From: Gemmatimonadota bacterium
GTDB taxonomy: Bacteria; Gemmatimonadota; Gemmatimonadetes; Gemmatimonadales; GWC2-71-9
Direction: 5' to 3'
Length of the DNA stretch: 64,000 bases
Assembly (NCBI GenBank): GCA_016713435.1
Contig: JADJPD010000010.1
Span: forward strand, 310,001 to 374,000
Under the pieces are notes generated by a model. The model did no database searches and was not told where the DNA came from. It saw only the letters and a program-made list of their open reading frames with translations. Below are positions 44,780-53,776 of this stretch, in pieces (position 1 is the first letter of the stretch; each line of letters begins with the position of its first letter). The position numbers were made by a program, and so were the translations under genes.

Positions 44780-46494
44780 TGGACCTTGACCTCCACGACC
44801 GGGTTGCCATTGGCATCCAGGACGTGGACGCCGCAGGACATGCACGGGTCGAAGCTGTGGATGGTGCGCAGGATCTCGAGCGGCTGCTCGGGGTTCACCA
44901 GCGGGTGGTTGTCCACCAGCGAGGCCTCATAGGCGCCCTGCTGGCCCTGGCCGTCCCGCGGCGAGCAGTTCCAGGTGCTCGGCACCACGCACTGGTAGTT
45001 GGTGATCTTGCCGTCCTTGATCTTCACCCAGTGCCCCAGCGCGCCGCGCGGGGCGTCGAGGAAGCCGAAGCCCTTCGACTCGCCGGCCGGCCACTTGGAG
45101 GGATCCCACTTCTCCTGGTTGAACGTCTGGGTGTCGCCGTTCTTGATGCGGTTGACGAGGTCGTCGTACCACTTGTTCATGCGCCGGGCCAGCAGCACCG
45201 TCTCCATGCCGCGGGCCGCGGTGCGGCCGAGGGTGGAGAACAGCGCGCTCGGGCCCACGTTCAGGGCGCTCATGACGCCGCCGACCATCTCGCGCACTTC
45301 CTCGTGGCCCTTGCCGTACGCCACCAGCAGGCGCGAGAGCGGGCCCACCTGCATCGGCTTGCCCTCGTAGCGCGGGGCCTTCATCCAGGTGTACTTCGGC
45401 TCGCCCATCAGGTAGGTCCAGGGGGTGGCGGGGCCGGTGTACTTGGGCGTGGTCTCGCCGTCGAACGGGTGCAGGCCCGACTCGGGGCCGGTGCTGTACT
45501 CGTACCAGCTGGTGTTGATGAACTCCTGCACCTTGGCCGGGTCGAAGTCGTGCACCTTGGTGAGGTCGTTGTCGTAGATGATGCCGCGCGGGAAGTAGAG
45601 CTTGTCGAGGTCCCGGATGTCGCCCTCGGGGAACTCGCCGTAGCAGAGGTGGTTCTTGACGCCGCCGCCGATCGCCGCCCAGTCCTTGTAGAAGCCGGCG
45701 ATGGCCACGAGGTCGGTCCAGTACACCTGCTCCACGAAGCGCTGGGCGCGGGTGATCATGTCGCGGATGTCGGTGAGCCGCTCCGCGTTGATCGTCGCCG
45801 TGTCGTTCAGGTTGATGGCCGACGCCATGCCGCCCACGAGGAAGTTCGGGTGCGGGTTCTTGCCGCCGAAGATGGCGTGGAGCCGGATGATGTCGCGCTG
45901 CCAGTCGAGCGCCTCGAGGTAGTGCGCCACCGCCATGAGGTTGGCCTCGGGCGGGAGCTTGTACGCCGGGTGGCCCCAGTAGCCGTTGGTGAAGATGCCG
46001 AGCTGGCCGCTGGCCACGAACTTCTTGACCCGGTTCTGGACCTCGGCGAAGTACGTCTCCGAGTTGTTGGGCCACGGCGAGAGGGACTTGGCCAGCCGGC
46101 TGGTGCCGGCCGGGTCGGCCTTGAGGGCGCTCACCACGTCGACCCAGTCGAGCGCGTGCAGGTGGTAGAAGTGGATGACGTGATCCTGGATGAACTGCAT
46201 CCCGTGGATCAGGTTCCGGATGATGTTGGCGTTGGGCGGGATCCGGATGTCCAGCGCGTCCTCCACCGCGCGGCAGCTCGCCACCGCGTGGACGACGGTG
46301 CAGACGCCGCAGATGCGCTGGACGAACGCCCAGGCGTCGCGCGGGTCCCGGTCCTTCATGATGGTCTCGATCCCGCGGAACTGCGTGGACGAGGCCCAGC
46401 TGTCGGTGATCTTCCCGTTCTCGGATTGCACCTCGATGCGGAGGTGACCCTCGATGCGGGTGATCGGGTCGACGACGACTTTGGTGGCAGCCAT
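44776..46494 (-). CDS. hyaB: [NiFe] hydrogenase large (catalytic) subunit, group 1
   Basis: The 572-residue subunit holds the Ni-Fe(CN)2CO site. The L1 motif RICGVCTVVHA gives C62 and C65 with H69; the L2 motif DPCMSCGVH gives C551 and C554. Processing after H557 would remove a 15-residue tail (VLDANGNPVVEVKVQ), for which the protease gene is present. N-terminal DPITRIEGHLRIEVQ is typical of group 1. The subunit is exported with the Tat-bearing small subunit. Neighbours: small subunit 15 bases upstream, cytochrome b overlapping downstream. Confidence 0.97.
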   Translation of the reverse strand: MAATKVVVDPITRIEGHLRIEVQSENGKITDSWASSTQFRGIETIMKDRDPRDAWAFVQRICGVCTVVHAVASCRAVEDALDIRIPPNANIIRNLIHGMQFIQDHVIHFYHLHALDWVDVVSALKADPAGTSRLAKSLSPWPNNSETYFAEVQNRVKKFVASGQLGIFTNGYWGHPAYKLPPEANLMAVAHYLEALDWQRDIIRLHAIFGGKNPHPNFLVGGMASAINLNDTATINAERLTDIRDMITRAQRFVEQVYWTDLVAIAGFYKDWAAIGGGVKNHLCYGEFPEGDIRDLDKLYFPRGIIYDNDLTKVHDFDPAKVQEFINTSWYEYSTGPESGLHPFDGETTPKYTGPATPWTYLMGEPKYTWMKAPRYEGKPMQVGPLSRLLVAYGKGHEEVREMVGGVMSALNVGPSALFSTLGRTAARGMETVLLARRMNKWYDDLVNRIKNGDTQTFNQEKWDPSKWPAGESKGFGFLDAPRGALGHWVKIKDGKITNYQCVVPSTWNCSPRDGQGQQGAYEASLVDNHPLVNPEQPLEILRTIHSFDPCMSCGVHVLDANGNPVVEVKVQ

Positions 46495-46509
46495 GGGTGT
46501 CAGTCTCCG

Positions 46510-47646
46510 TTACTTGTTCGGGGTGCCGCCCTGGGACGGGCCGTCGACGACCGGCAGCTGCCGGTTCTTCTCACGCATCTGGTGGACACCGGTCGCGGCC
46601 GCGTGGGCCACCACACCTGCCGTGGCGCCGATCGCCAGCGCCGCGCCCAGCACGTCCACCCGCTCCTCGATCCCGAAGCCGCCCACGTCGGGCAGCCGGC
46701 CGTAGAACGGGGTCATCGTGTCCCAGAAGTGGGGCTCGGTGCAGCCGATGCAGGGGTGGCCCGCGCCGATCGGCCAGCTGGTCCGGGTGTTCCACTGGAA
46801 GATCGGGCAGGGCGAGAACGTCGCCGGGCCCTTGCAGCCCACGTGGTACAGGCACCAGCCCTTGCGCGCCGCCTCGTCGTCGAACTTCTCGACGAACTGG
46901 CCGGCGTCGAAGTTGGCGCGGCGGGGGCACTGGTCGTGGATGCGGGCGCCATACGCGAAGAGCGGGCGGCCCACCGGGTCCACGTCCGGCAGCCGGCCGA
47001 ACGTCAGGAAGTGCACCACCGTCGCGGTCACCACGTCGCCGATCGGCGGGCAGCCCGCGATGTTCACCACCGGCTTGTCCTTGATGATGTCCGCGACGCC
47101 CACCGCGCCCGTCGGGTTCGGCCGCGCCGCCTGCACGCTGCCGAAGTGCGCGCACGCGCCGACGGCGATCACCGCCGCCGCGCCCTTGCCCGCCTCCTCC
47201 AGGATGTCCTTCGCGGTCCGCCCGCCGATGACGGTGTACACCCCGTTCTCCGCCAGCGGCACCGAGCCGGTCACCAGCAGCACGTACTTGCCCGCGTTGG
47301 CCGTCATGGAGTCGTGCAGCGCCTTCTCCACCGCGTGGCCCGCGCCCGCCATCAGCGCGTGGCTGTAGTCCAGGGAGATCACGTCGAGCACCAGGTCACC
47401 GACCGTGGGCTCCGCCGTGCGGAGCACGCTCTCGACGCACCCCGTGCACTCCTGCAGCTGCAGCCAGATCACCGGCGGCCGCTGCGGAGTCTGGAGCGCC
47501 TTCGCCATCGTGGGCGCGAACTTCTTGCCTACGCCCAGGACGACACAGAGCGCGCTGCAGTACTCCATGAACTCCCGCCGGGAAACGCCTTGGCGGGCGA
47601 GACGCTCGTCCAGCGACTCGTCGGCGAGGGGATTCAGAAAGGACAT
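46510..47646 (-). CDS. hyaA: [NiFe] hydrogenase small subunit, Tat-exported and membrane-anchored
   Basis: The 378-residue electron-transfer subunit has a Tat signal (VSRREFMEYCSAL, R23-R24) and a C-terminal anchor helix (VLGAALAIGATAGVVAHAA). Proximal cluster ligands are C67 and C70 in LQECTGCVES, Cys in AVGACAHFGSV and NIAGCPPIGD. Distal and medial cluster Cys lie in HDQCPRRANF, GWCLYHVGCKGP, SPCPIFQWN and HPCIGCTEPHF. The two extra Cys of O2-tolerant 6-Cys proximal clusters are replaced by Gly69 and Ser (HFGSVQAA). ATG 47646 is chosen over a longer frame because it places the Tat motif about 23 residues in and has GGAG upstream. Confidence 0.96.
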   Translation of the reverse strand: MSFLNPLADESLDERLARQGVSRREFMEYCSALCVVLGVGKKFAPTMAKALQTPQRPPVIWLQLQECTGCVESVLRTAEPTVGDLVLDVISLDYSHALMAGAGHAVEKALHDSMTANAGKYVLLVTGSVPLAENGVYTVIGGRTAKDILEEAGKGAAAVIAVGACAHFGSVQAARPNPTGAVGVADIIKDKPVVNIAGCPPIGDVVTATVVHFLTFGRLPDVDPVGRPLFAYGARIHDQCPRRANFDAGQFVEKFDDEAARKGWCLYHVGCKGPATFSPCPIFQWNTRTSWPIGAGHPCIGCTEPHFWDTMTPFYGRLPDVGGFGIEERVDVLGAALAIGATAGVVAHAAATGVHQMREKNRQLPVVDGPSQGGTPNK

Positions 47647-48218
47647 CGTGGGGACTCCGGGTTCGTGTGGCGGAACCAGCGGGCCCGATGCCTGGGGGAG
47701 GTCGGCTAGAACGGAATAGTCGGCCCGACGGCGTACGGGTCCGGGAAGCGCCACAATTGTCGTCCCTGCCTCATGAAAGAAAGATTAAGGGCTGGGTAAG
47801 GGTTTCCCGGGCTCGTAATTACCAGTTTTCTGGCGCGAACGGGCCCATCCCGTCAGCTCCATTTCCCGCCCACCCCGCTGCCCGGAATTCACCCGGGGGG
47901 CGGGCGAGTTCGACAGCGGCGCGGCGGACGCCAGGGAAGCATGGACGCCGCCGAATTGCCCGCCCGGGCGTCGCCTGTGCCCAGGGCCGGGACCCCGGGG
48001 CCTGACCGGCGCGCAACTCGCATGGCCAGCAGGGCTTGGGGGGCCCGCGGTGCACCCGCGTGAAACGCCAGGCGGCCCGCCCCCGTCAGCGCTGGTGCCA
48101 CCGCAGGCGCACGCCTATGGATTTCACTGAAAGCCTCGACCGCGCCCCGCGCCGGCACGCAAAAGCCTCGACGACCCCGGGCCCCCGGCTGGCCTTTCCA
48201 TTACAAAGGCGGAACCCA
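47647..48218. other. Long intergenic region upstream of the hydrogenase operon and the beta-propeller gene
   Basis: This 572-base divergent region is the longest non-coding stretch here. It contains the window's most A/T-rich patch (about 47755-47835), including CTCATGAAAGAAAGATTAAG, the palindrome GTAATTAC (47815-47822) and the overlapping inverted repeat CCAGTTTTCTGG (47822-47833). These are candidate operator or promoter parts for the minus-strand hydrogenase operon. No convincing sigma-70 pair or -24/-12 element was found. The right side (47860-48190) is GC-rich and holds no gene that I can support. Confidence 0.45.
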
Positions 48219-49247
48219 ATGACCGATTTCCGATCGCTGGTCGCCCTCTCGCTCACTGTCGCCACCGTCACGCCGGTGGCGCTCGCCGCCCAAGGCCCCG
48301 GGCCCGTGGTCCAGGAGTGGACCGTACCCTGGCCCGACACCCGCCCGCGCGATCCCTTCGCCGCGCCCGACGGCCGGGTCTGGTTCGTGGGCCAGGTGGG
48401 CAATTACCTCGGGGTCCTCGATCCGCGCACCGGCGCGTTCCGCCGCTACGAGCTCGACCCCGGCACCATGCCGCACAACTGCATCGTGGCGCCGGACGGG
48501 ATGGTCTGGTTTGCCGGCAACCGGAACGCGATGATCGGCCGGCTCGACCCGAAGGACGGCCGCATCACCCGCTTCCCCATGCCCGACCCGCGCGCCGGGG
48601 ATCCCCACACCCTCGTCTTCGACCAGCACGGCGACCTCTGGTTCACCGTGCAGGCCGGCAACGCCGTGGGCCGGCTCCGGCCGGCCACCGGGACGATCGA
48701 CCTGGTCTACATGCCCGCCTCCGGCTCCCGGCCCTACGGCATCGTGGTGGACCGGGCCAACCGGCCCTGGTTCGTGGAGTTCGGCACCAACAAGGTCGGC
48801 ACCATCGACCCGGCCACGCTGGCGCTCACGGAGCACGTGCTTCCCGAGTCCTCGGCCCGCCCGCGCCGCATCGTGCTGGGCCAGGACGGGTCCCTCTTCG
48901 CCGGGGACTACAGCGGCGGCAAGCTCTGGCGCCTCGACCCGAAGTCGGGCCGGTTCACCCAGTGGGCCAACCCCGCCGGCGCCCGCTCGGCGCCGTACGC
49001 CATGGCCGGCGACGACAAGGGCCGGGTGTGGCAGGCCGAGACCGGCCCGCAGCCCAACCGGCTGGTGGCCTTCGACCCGCGACGTGAGGCATTCCTGCCG
49101 CCGGTGGAGATCAGCGAGAGCGGCGGGATCGTGATCCGGCACATGACCTTCGACCCCACCACCCGGATGATCTGGTTCGGCACCGATGCCGGCACCATCG
49201 GCCGGCTGAGCGTGGCGGCGTGGGAGGGGGCCGGCACCACGCCCTGA
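48219..49247 (+). CDS. Secreted Vgb/SMP-30-like beta-propeller protein (virginiamycin B lyase family)
   Basis: The 342-residue protein has a signal peptide (LVALSLTVATVTPVALAAQG). Repeated propeller blades follow, each with a DGxVWFxxxxxNxIGRLDPxTG pattern: APDGRVWFVGQVGNYLGVLD, VAPDGMVWFAGNRNAMIGRL, FDQHGDLWFTVQAGNAVGRL, VDRANRPWFVEFGTNKVGTI. This matches virginiamycin B lyase-like proteins, most of which are not antibiotic lyases. AAAGGCGGA lies before the ATG. The catalytic His/Glu set of true Vgb is not clearly conserved, so a sugar-lactone or sensing role is as likely. It precedes a two-component system. Confidence 0.78.
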   Translation: MTDFRSLVALSLTVATVTPVALAAQGPGPVVQEWTVPWPDTRPRDPFAAPDGRVWFVGQVGNYLGVLDPRTGAFRRYELDPGTMPHNCIVAPDGMVWFAGNRNAMIGRLDPKDGRITRFPMPDPRAGDPHTLVFDQHGDLWFTVQAGNAVGRLRPATGTIDLVYMPASGSRPYGIVVDRANRPWFVEFGTNKVGTIDPATLALTEHVLPESSARPRRIVLGQDGSLFAGDYSGGKLWRLDPKSGRFTQWANPAGARSAPYAMAGDDKGRVWQAETGPQPNRLVAFDPRREAFLPPVEISESGGIVIRHMTFDPTTRMIWFGTDAGTIGRLSVAAWEGAGTTP

Positions 49248-49344
49248 GCGCGGCGGCCGCCCTTTCGCACACTTCTCGCACATCTGGCCCTTGCTGCGGG
49301 GGCGCCGTCCGCCGACCCTACGGCGTCCCCCGCTCCGGGAGTCC

Positions 49345-50961
49345 ATGCCCGCCCGCGCGCCCCGCCACCTCGCCTGGCCGTTCGTCCTGCTGCTCGCCTG
49401 CCTCGGCGTGATGGTCACCACAGCGGCGGTCGCCTGGCAGGGCGCGCGCCGCCATCGCCAGACCGCCGACCAGCTGCTGCGCGACTACGCCCGCTTCGCG
49501 GCGTGGAATTATTCCCGGTACGTCGGCGAGTCCCTGGGCGAGATGACCTGGCTGGTGGTCAACCCGATCCTGCACCGCCAGGTCCACCGCGCGGTGCAGG
49601 TGCCGGACGCCGCCGACCTGGTGCGCTACCACGCCCGGAGTCTCGCCGACTGCGCCTGCGATCCCGGCTACCGCGTGGCCACCTACTTCCGCTTCGTCCG
49701 CCATCGCCCCGGCGGCCTCCGCCTCGCCGGCGACACCACGGCGGCGGCGGACGTGGCCCAGCTGCGCCGGGAGCTCGAGGCGCGCTTCGCCGAGCGGAAC
49801 TTCCCGCGGGCGGGCCTCTACCGCCTCACCGGCGCCGCGCCCCGGCTGGTGGGCTACGGCCTCATGCCCACCGCCCGTGGCGACACGATGGTCTACGGGA
49901 TGGTGATCGACCCGGCCAGCCATGCCGCCGGCTTCCGTCAGGCGCTCAGCTACGGACCGCTGCTTCCGGACGCGGTGACCGGCGGCCGGCCCACCACCGA
50001 GCTGGTGGCGCTCGAGGTCCGGGCGGACGACGGCACCTCGCTCTACCGCGACAGCGCCTGGACGGAGGAGTACCCCATCGCGGAGGAACGGCTCCGGCCG
50101 GCCCAGGGCGGCCTCCTGGTGCGCGCCACCCTCCGGCCCACGGCGGCCCCGCCTCCTGGCGGGGGCCTGCCCGATCGCGGCGGCCCGCTCCTGCTGGCGG
50201 CGGCGCTCGCCACCGGCCTCGCGCTGCTGGCGCTGCTCCAGCTGCGCCGCGAGGGCCGGCTGGCCCGCCTGCGGGGGACTTCGTGGCCAGCGTCTCCCAC
50301 GAGCTCCGCACCCCGCTCGCCCAGGTGCGCCTCTACCTCGACACCCTCCGGCTCGGTCGCTACGCCACCACCGAGCAGCGCGACTGGATCCTCGGCCACC
50401 TGGCGCGCGAGACCACGCGCCTCGAGCAGCTGGTGGAGAGTGTCCTGGCCTTCACGCGGCTCGAGCACGCCCTGCCCCCGCAGGGGCCCGCGCCGCCGCT
50501 GGCCCTCGCCGGCGAGATCGCCGACGCCGTGGCGCTCTTCCGGCCGCTCGCGGAGGGGCGGGGCACGGTGGTCGAGCCGGTGCTCGACGCCAGCCTCGAC
50601 GCCGCCATCGAGGCGCCCGTCCTGCGGCAGGTGGTGCTCAACCTGCTCGACAACGCCATCAAGTTCGGCCCCCGCGGGCAGCGCGTGCGGGTGACCCTGG
50701 CGCGACACGGGGACCGGGCCCGCCTCACCGTGGCGGATGAGGGCCCCGGCGTCCCGCGGGCGGAGCGGGAGCGGATCTGGGAGCCGTACTATCGCGGTGC
50801 GGCGGAGGGGGTGCGCGCGGTGGGAGGGAGCGGGATCGGGCTCGCGCTGGTGGCGGAGGCGGTGCGGCGGGCCGGCGGGACGGTGTGCGTGGAGGACGGG
50901 GCGCCGGGGGCGGTGTTCGTCGTGGAGCTGCCGGTGGTCCCCCGCGGCGGCGCCGGCATGA
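49345..50961 (+). CDS. Membrane sensor histidine kinase, frameshifted
   Basis: The sensor has one N-terminal helix (PFVLLLACLGVMVTTAAVAW), a roughly 250-residue extracytoplasmic domain and a second helix (LLLAAALATGLALLALLQL). No HAMP domain is seen. In another frame the kinase core continues directly: H-box DFVASVSHELRTPLAQVR, N-box VVLNLLDNAIKFG, G1 VADEGPGVP and G2 GGSGIGLALVAEAVRR. One G missing from GGGGG at 50273-50277 rejoins the parts as LRGDFVASVSHEL. The kinase frame then runs in phase into the response regulator with no stop. One extra C in CCCCC (50939-50943) would give a normal TGA at 50959-50961, overlapping the regulator ATG. Confidence 0.85.
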
Positions 50962-51649
50962 GCGCGCCGCGCATCCTCATCGTGGAGGACAACGCCGACC
51001 TCGCCGACGGCCTCCGCTACAACCTGGAGCTCGAGGGCTACGCCGTGCAGGTGATCGGCGAGGGCCGCGCCGCCATCGCCGCCGTGCGCGCGGCGGAGCC
51101 GGACCTGCTCATCCTCGACCTCATGCTGCCGGGGTGCGACGGCTACGAGGTCCTCCGCACCATCCGCGCGGCGGGGGCGCGCCTGCCCGTCATCATCCTG
51201 AGCGCCCGCGGCGAGGAGGCGGACAAGGTCCGCGGCTTCCGGCTCGACGCGGACCAGTACGTCACCAAGCCGGTGGGCCTGCTGGAGCTGCTGGAGCGGG
51301 TGCGCGCGCTCCTCCGCCGTGCGCGCCCCGAGGCCGGGCGCCTGGCGCCGCGCCGGTCGGCTTCGGCGCGGTTCGGGTGGAGGTGGCGGCCCGGGTGGTC
51401 ACCGTGGACGGGGCGCCCGTCGGCCTCACGCCCAAGGCGTTCGACCTGCTGCTGGCTTTGGTGCGCCGGGACGGGGCCGTCGCCTCCCGCGCGGAGCTGC
51501 TGGCCGAGGTCTGGGGCGCGGCGCCCGACGTGCTCACCCGCACCGTGGACTCCCACATGGCCGAGCTGCGCCGCAAGCTCGAGCCGGACCCGGCCGAGCC
51601 CCGGCACCTGCTCACGGTCTGGAAGACGGGCTATCGCTTCCAGCCGTAG
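50958..51649 (+). CDS. OmpR/PhoB-type response regulator, frameshifted
   Basis: The receiver domain starts MSAPRILIVEDNADLADGL and has the phospho-Asp in DLLILDLMLPGCDGYEVLRT and conserved Lys in YVTKPVGLLEL. The winged-helix DNA-binding domain is in the next frame: VTVDGAPVGLTPKAFDLLLA, then VLTRTVDSHMAELRRKLEPD and LLTVWKTGYRFQP, ending at 51649. A single missing G near 51355-51356 would give APRRVGFGAVRVEVAARVV and restore one chain of about 230 residues. Paired with the kinase just upstream; target genes unknown, perhaps the flanking secreted proteins. Confidence 0.88.
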
Positions 51650-51743
51650 GCGGCACCGATCCCGCACATCCTCCGCACCGGGGCACACACAACTTCGCGG
51701 GGACGGGCGCGTATCGTCCCACACCCCTCACCGGAGTCCCGTC

Positions 51744-53489
51744 ATGCTGCGTCTTCCCCGGCCGGGCCGGCTGCTGCTCGCCGCGCTGGCCCTCGCGCCC
51801 GCCGCCCTCGACGCGGCCCCCCGCGACCGTATGCTCGTCTCCCCCGCGTGGGTGGCCGCGCGCCTCGGTGATCCCGCCTTGGTGCTCTTCCACATCGGCA
51901 CCAAGGCCGGCTACGACTCGGCCCACATCGCCGGCGCCCGTTTCCTGCCGCTGGCCACGATCACCGAGCGGAAGCCGTCGGGCACCGTCTTCGAGCTGCC
52001 GCCGGTGGCGCGCCTCGACTCGGTCTTCGCCGCCGCGGGCGTGGGCCCTGATTCCCGGATCGTGCTCTACTTCGGCAGCGACTGGGTCTCTCCCACCACG
52101 CGCGCCTGGTTCACCTTCGATTACCTGGGGCTCGGTGCGCGGACGGTGATCCTGGACGGCGGCCTGCCGGCGTGGCGGGCCGCCGGCCGCCCCGTCACCG
52201 CCGACCCGCCGCCGGCGGCGCGCGCCGTCCGTGCGCCGGGCTCCCACCCGCGCCCCGATGCCGTCGTGGACGCCGGGTGGGTGCAGGGCCACCTCGGGGC
52301 CGCCCGCCTGACGATCATCGATGCGCGCGACCGGGAGTTCTACCGCGGGCTCGAGCCCGGCATGCACGGCCGCGAGGGGCACCTCCCCGGCGCCGTGAGC
52401 CTGCCGTTCCACACGCTCTTCGACAGCACCGGCCGCTTCCTCCCCGACAGCGCCCTGCGCCGGCGCTTCACCGAGGCGGGCGTGAAGCCCGGCCAGCAGG
52501 TGGTTGCCTACTGCCACATCGGCCAGCAGGCCACGGTGGTGTACTTCGCGGCGCGGCTGCTTGGGCTGGACGTGCGACTCTACGATGGCTCCTACACGGA
52601 ATGGGAGGCCCGCGCCGAGCTGCCGGTGGAAGGGGGCATCCCCGCCACCCGTGCCGGCCTCGTGGACCCCGCGCACCTCGCCGACCGGATCGCCGCCGGG
52701 GAGGTGACCGTCCTCGACGCCCGCGGGGACCTCCCCGCGTACCTCGCGGGTCACCTGCCGGGCGCGGTGTACCTGCACTTCGAGTCGCTGCGCCAGAGCC
52801 GCGGCGGCACGCCCGGCGACGCCCTCACGGCGCAGGCCTACGGCCAGCTGTTCGGCGCCCTCGGTGTGCGGCCGGATCGCCCCGTTGTGGTGTACGGCTC
52901 CGGCGATGCCGCGAACTTCAACGCCACCTTCGCGCTGTGGGTGCTGAGCGGGCTCCGGCATCCCGAGGTCTATCTCCTCGACGGCGGCTTCGGCGCCTGG
53001 GCGGCGGCCGGCAAGCCCGTCGAGCGCCGCTATCCCGACCTCGCGCCCGTCAGCTACCCGGACAGCAACTTTGCCCTCGAGGTGGCCGAGGCCGTCTGGC
53101 TGCGCGGCAGCCTCGGCCGGCCCGACGTGGCCATCGTGGACGTCCGGCCGCGCGACCAGTACGAGGGTCAGGCCGGCGCCCAGCTGCGCCGCGGGCACAT
53201 CCCCGGCGCCATCCATCACTTCTGGCAGGATGACCTCGTGGCCGATGGCGCGGGGAAGCGCTGGAAGTCCGTCGAGGCGCTGCGTGCGGCCTATGTGGCG
53301 CAGGGGATCACGCCGGACAAGCAGGTCTTCGTCTACTGCAACACCGGCACCGAGGCGAGCCACGTCTACTTCGCGCTCCGCCACCTGCTCGGCTACCCGC
53401 GCGTGCGCGTCTACGTCCCGTCCTGGACCGAGTGGGCCGAGCGCGAGGACCTGCCGGTGGAGAGCGAGACCACGGCGAGCGGCACCTGA
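51744..53489 (+). CDS. Secreted protein with four rhodanese domains
   Basis: The 581-residue protein has a signal peptide (RLLLAALALAPAALDAA) and four rhodanese modules. Domain 1 (about 30-150) has VLYFGSDW, without catalytic Cys. Domain 2 (about 168-298) has C257 in VAYCHIGQQATVV. Domain 3 (about 304-428) has VVVYGSGDAAN, again no Cys. Domain 4 (about 440-575) has C532 in VFVYCNTGTEASH. This is two copies of the inactive-active thiosulfate:sulfurtransferase pair joined in one chain. It would transfer sulfane sulfur in the periplasm. The loop CHIGQQ in domain 2 is a usual TST-type loop. It follows the response regulator by 94 bases. Confidence 0.9.
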   Translation: MLRLPRPGRLLLAALALAPAALDAAPRDRMLVSPAWVAARLGDPALVLFHIGTKAGYDSAHIAGARFLPLATITERKPSGTVFELPPVARLDSVFAAAGVGPDSRIVLYFGSDWVSPTTRAWFTFDYLGLGARTVILDGGLPAWRAAGRPVTADPPPAARAVRAPGSHPRPDAVVDAGWVQGHLGAARLTIIDARDREFYRGLEPGMHGREGHLPGAVSLPFHTLFDSTGRFLPDSALRRRFTEAGVKPGQQVVAYCHIGQQATVVYFAARLLGLDVRLYDGSYTEWEARAELPVEGGIPATRAGLVDPAHLADRIAAGEVTVLDARGDLPAYLAGHLPGAVYLHFESLRQSRGGTPGDALTAQAYGQLFGALGVRPDRPVVVYGSGDAANFNATFALWVLSGLRHPEVYLLDGGFGAWAAAGKPVERRYPDLAPVSYPDSNFALEVAEAVWLRGSLGRPDVAIVDVRPRDQYEGQAGAQLRRGHIPGAIHHFWQDDLVADGAGKRWKSVEALRAAYVAQGITPDKQVFVYCNTGTEASHVYFALRHLLGYPRVRVYVPSWTEWAEREDLPVESETTASGT

Positions 53490-53532
53490 CGGAGCTTGCC
53501 GCGGGGCCGGCCGGCGGCGGGTGACCGGGCTC

Positions 53533-53648
53533 ATGGCACCACGGCACCCACGAGGGAAGCACTGCGAAAGCGTGCTTCCCTCGGTGTGCTTGCGGCCCTG
53601 CTCCTCGCGTGCGGTTCCTCCGACAGCGCTGCGCCCTCCGGGCCATGA
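53533..53648 (+). other. Possible very small lipoprotein reading frame, broken
   Basis: A frame ending TGA 53646-53648 encodes RKRASLGVLAALLLACGSSD, a convincing lipoprotein signal with lipobox LLAC, then only nine residues. It lacks an in-frame ATG. An ATG at 53533 lies one base out of frame and would join if the GGG at 53554-53556 had one more G. It may be a tiny lipoprotein or a remnant. It sits directly before a terminator stem. Confidence 0.3.
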
Positions 53649-53685
53649 CAACGCCCCGCGCTCCGGGTGAGCGGCGGGGCGTTGT
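53648..53685 (+). terminator. Rho-independent-like hairpin before the amidohydrolase gene
   Basis: ACAACGCCCCGC and GCGGGGCGTTGT form a perfect 12-bp stem around a 14-base loop, followed by TGTCC. It lies 160 bases after the rhodanese stop and 90 bases before the next gene, so it probably ends the upstream unit. Confidence 0.7.
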
Positions 53686-53776
53686 TGTCCTGAGGGACCT
53701 GTCGCCTCGGCGGGATTGGCGGTACTCTGGGCGAGTGCCACACCCCACCGTTCTCCATTCCTGACGGACCCTGCCG

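Noticed and set aside
48219..49247. Streptogramin resistance gene vgb
   Set aside because: The propeller repeats match the broad Vgb/SMP-30 family, but the catalytic residues of true virginiamycin B lyase could not be confirmed and the protein is secreted. A resistance call is not supported.
49503..53489. Apparent 1328-residue protein joining kinase, regulator and rhodanese
   Set aside because: It arises from three same-phase genes joined through frameshifts. The regulator's DNA-binding domain ends in another frame at 51649, and the rhodanese gene has its own signal peptide.
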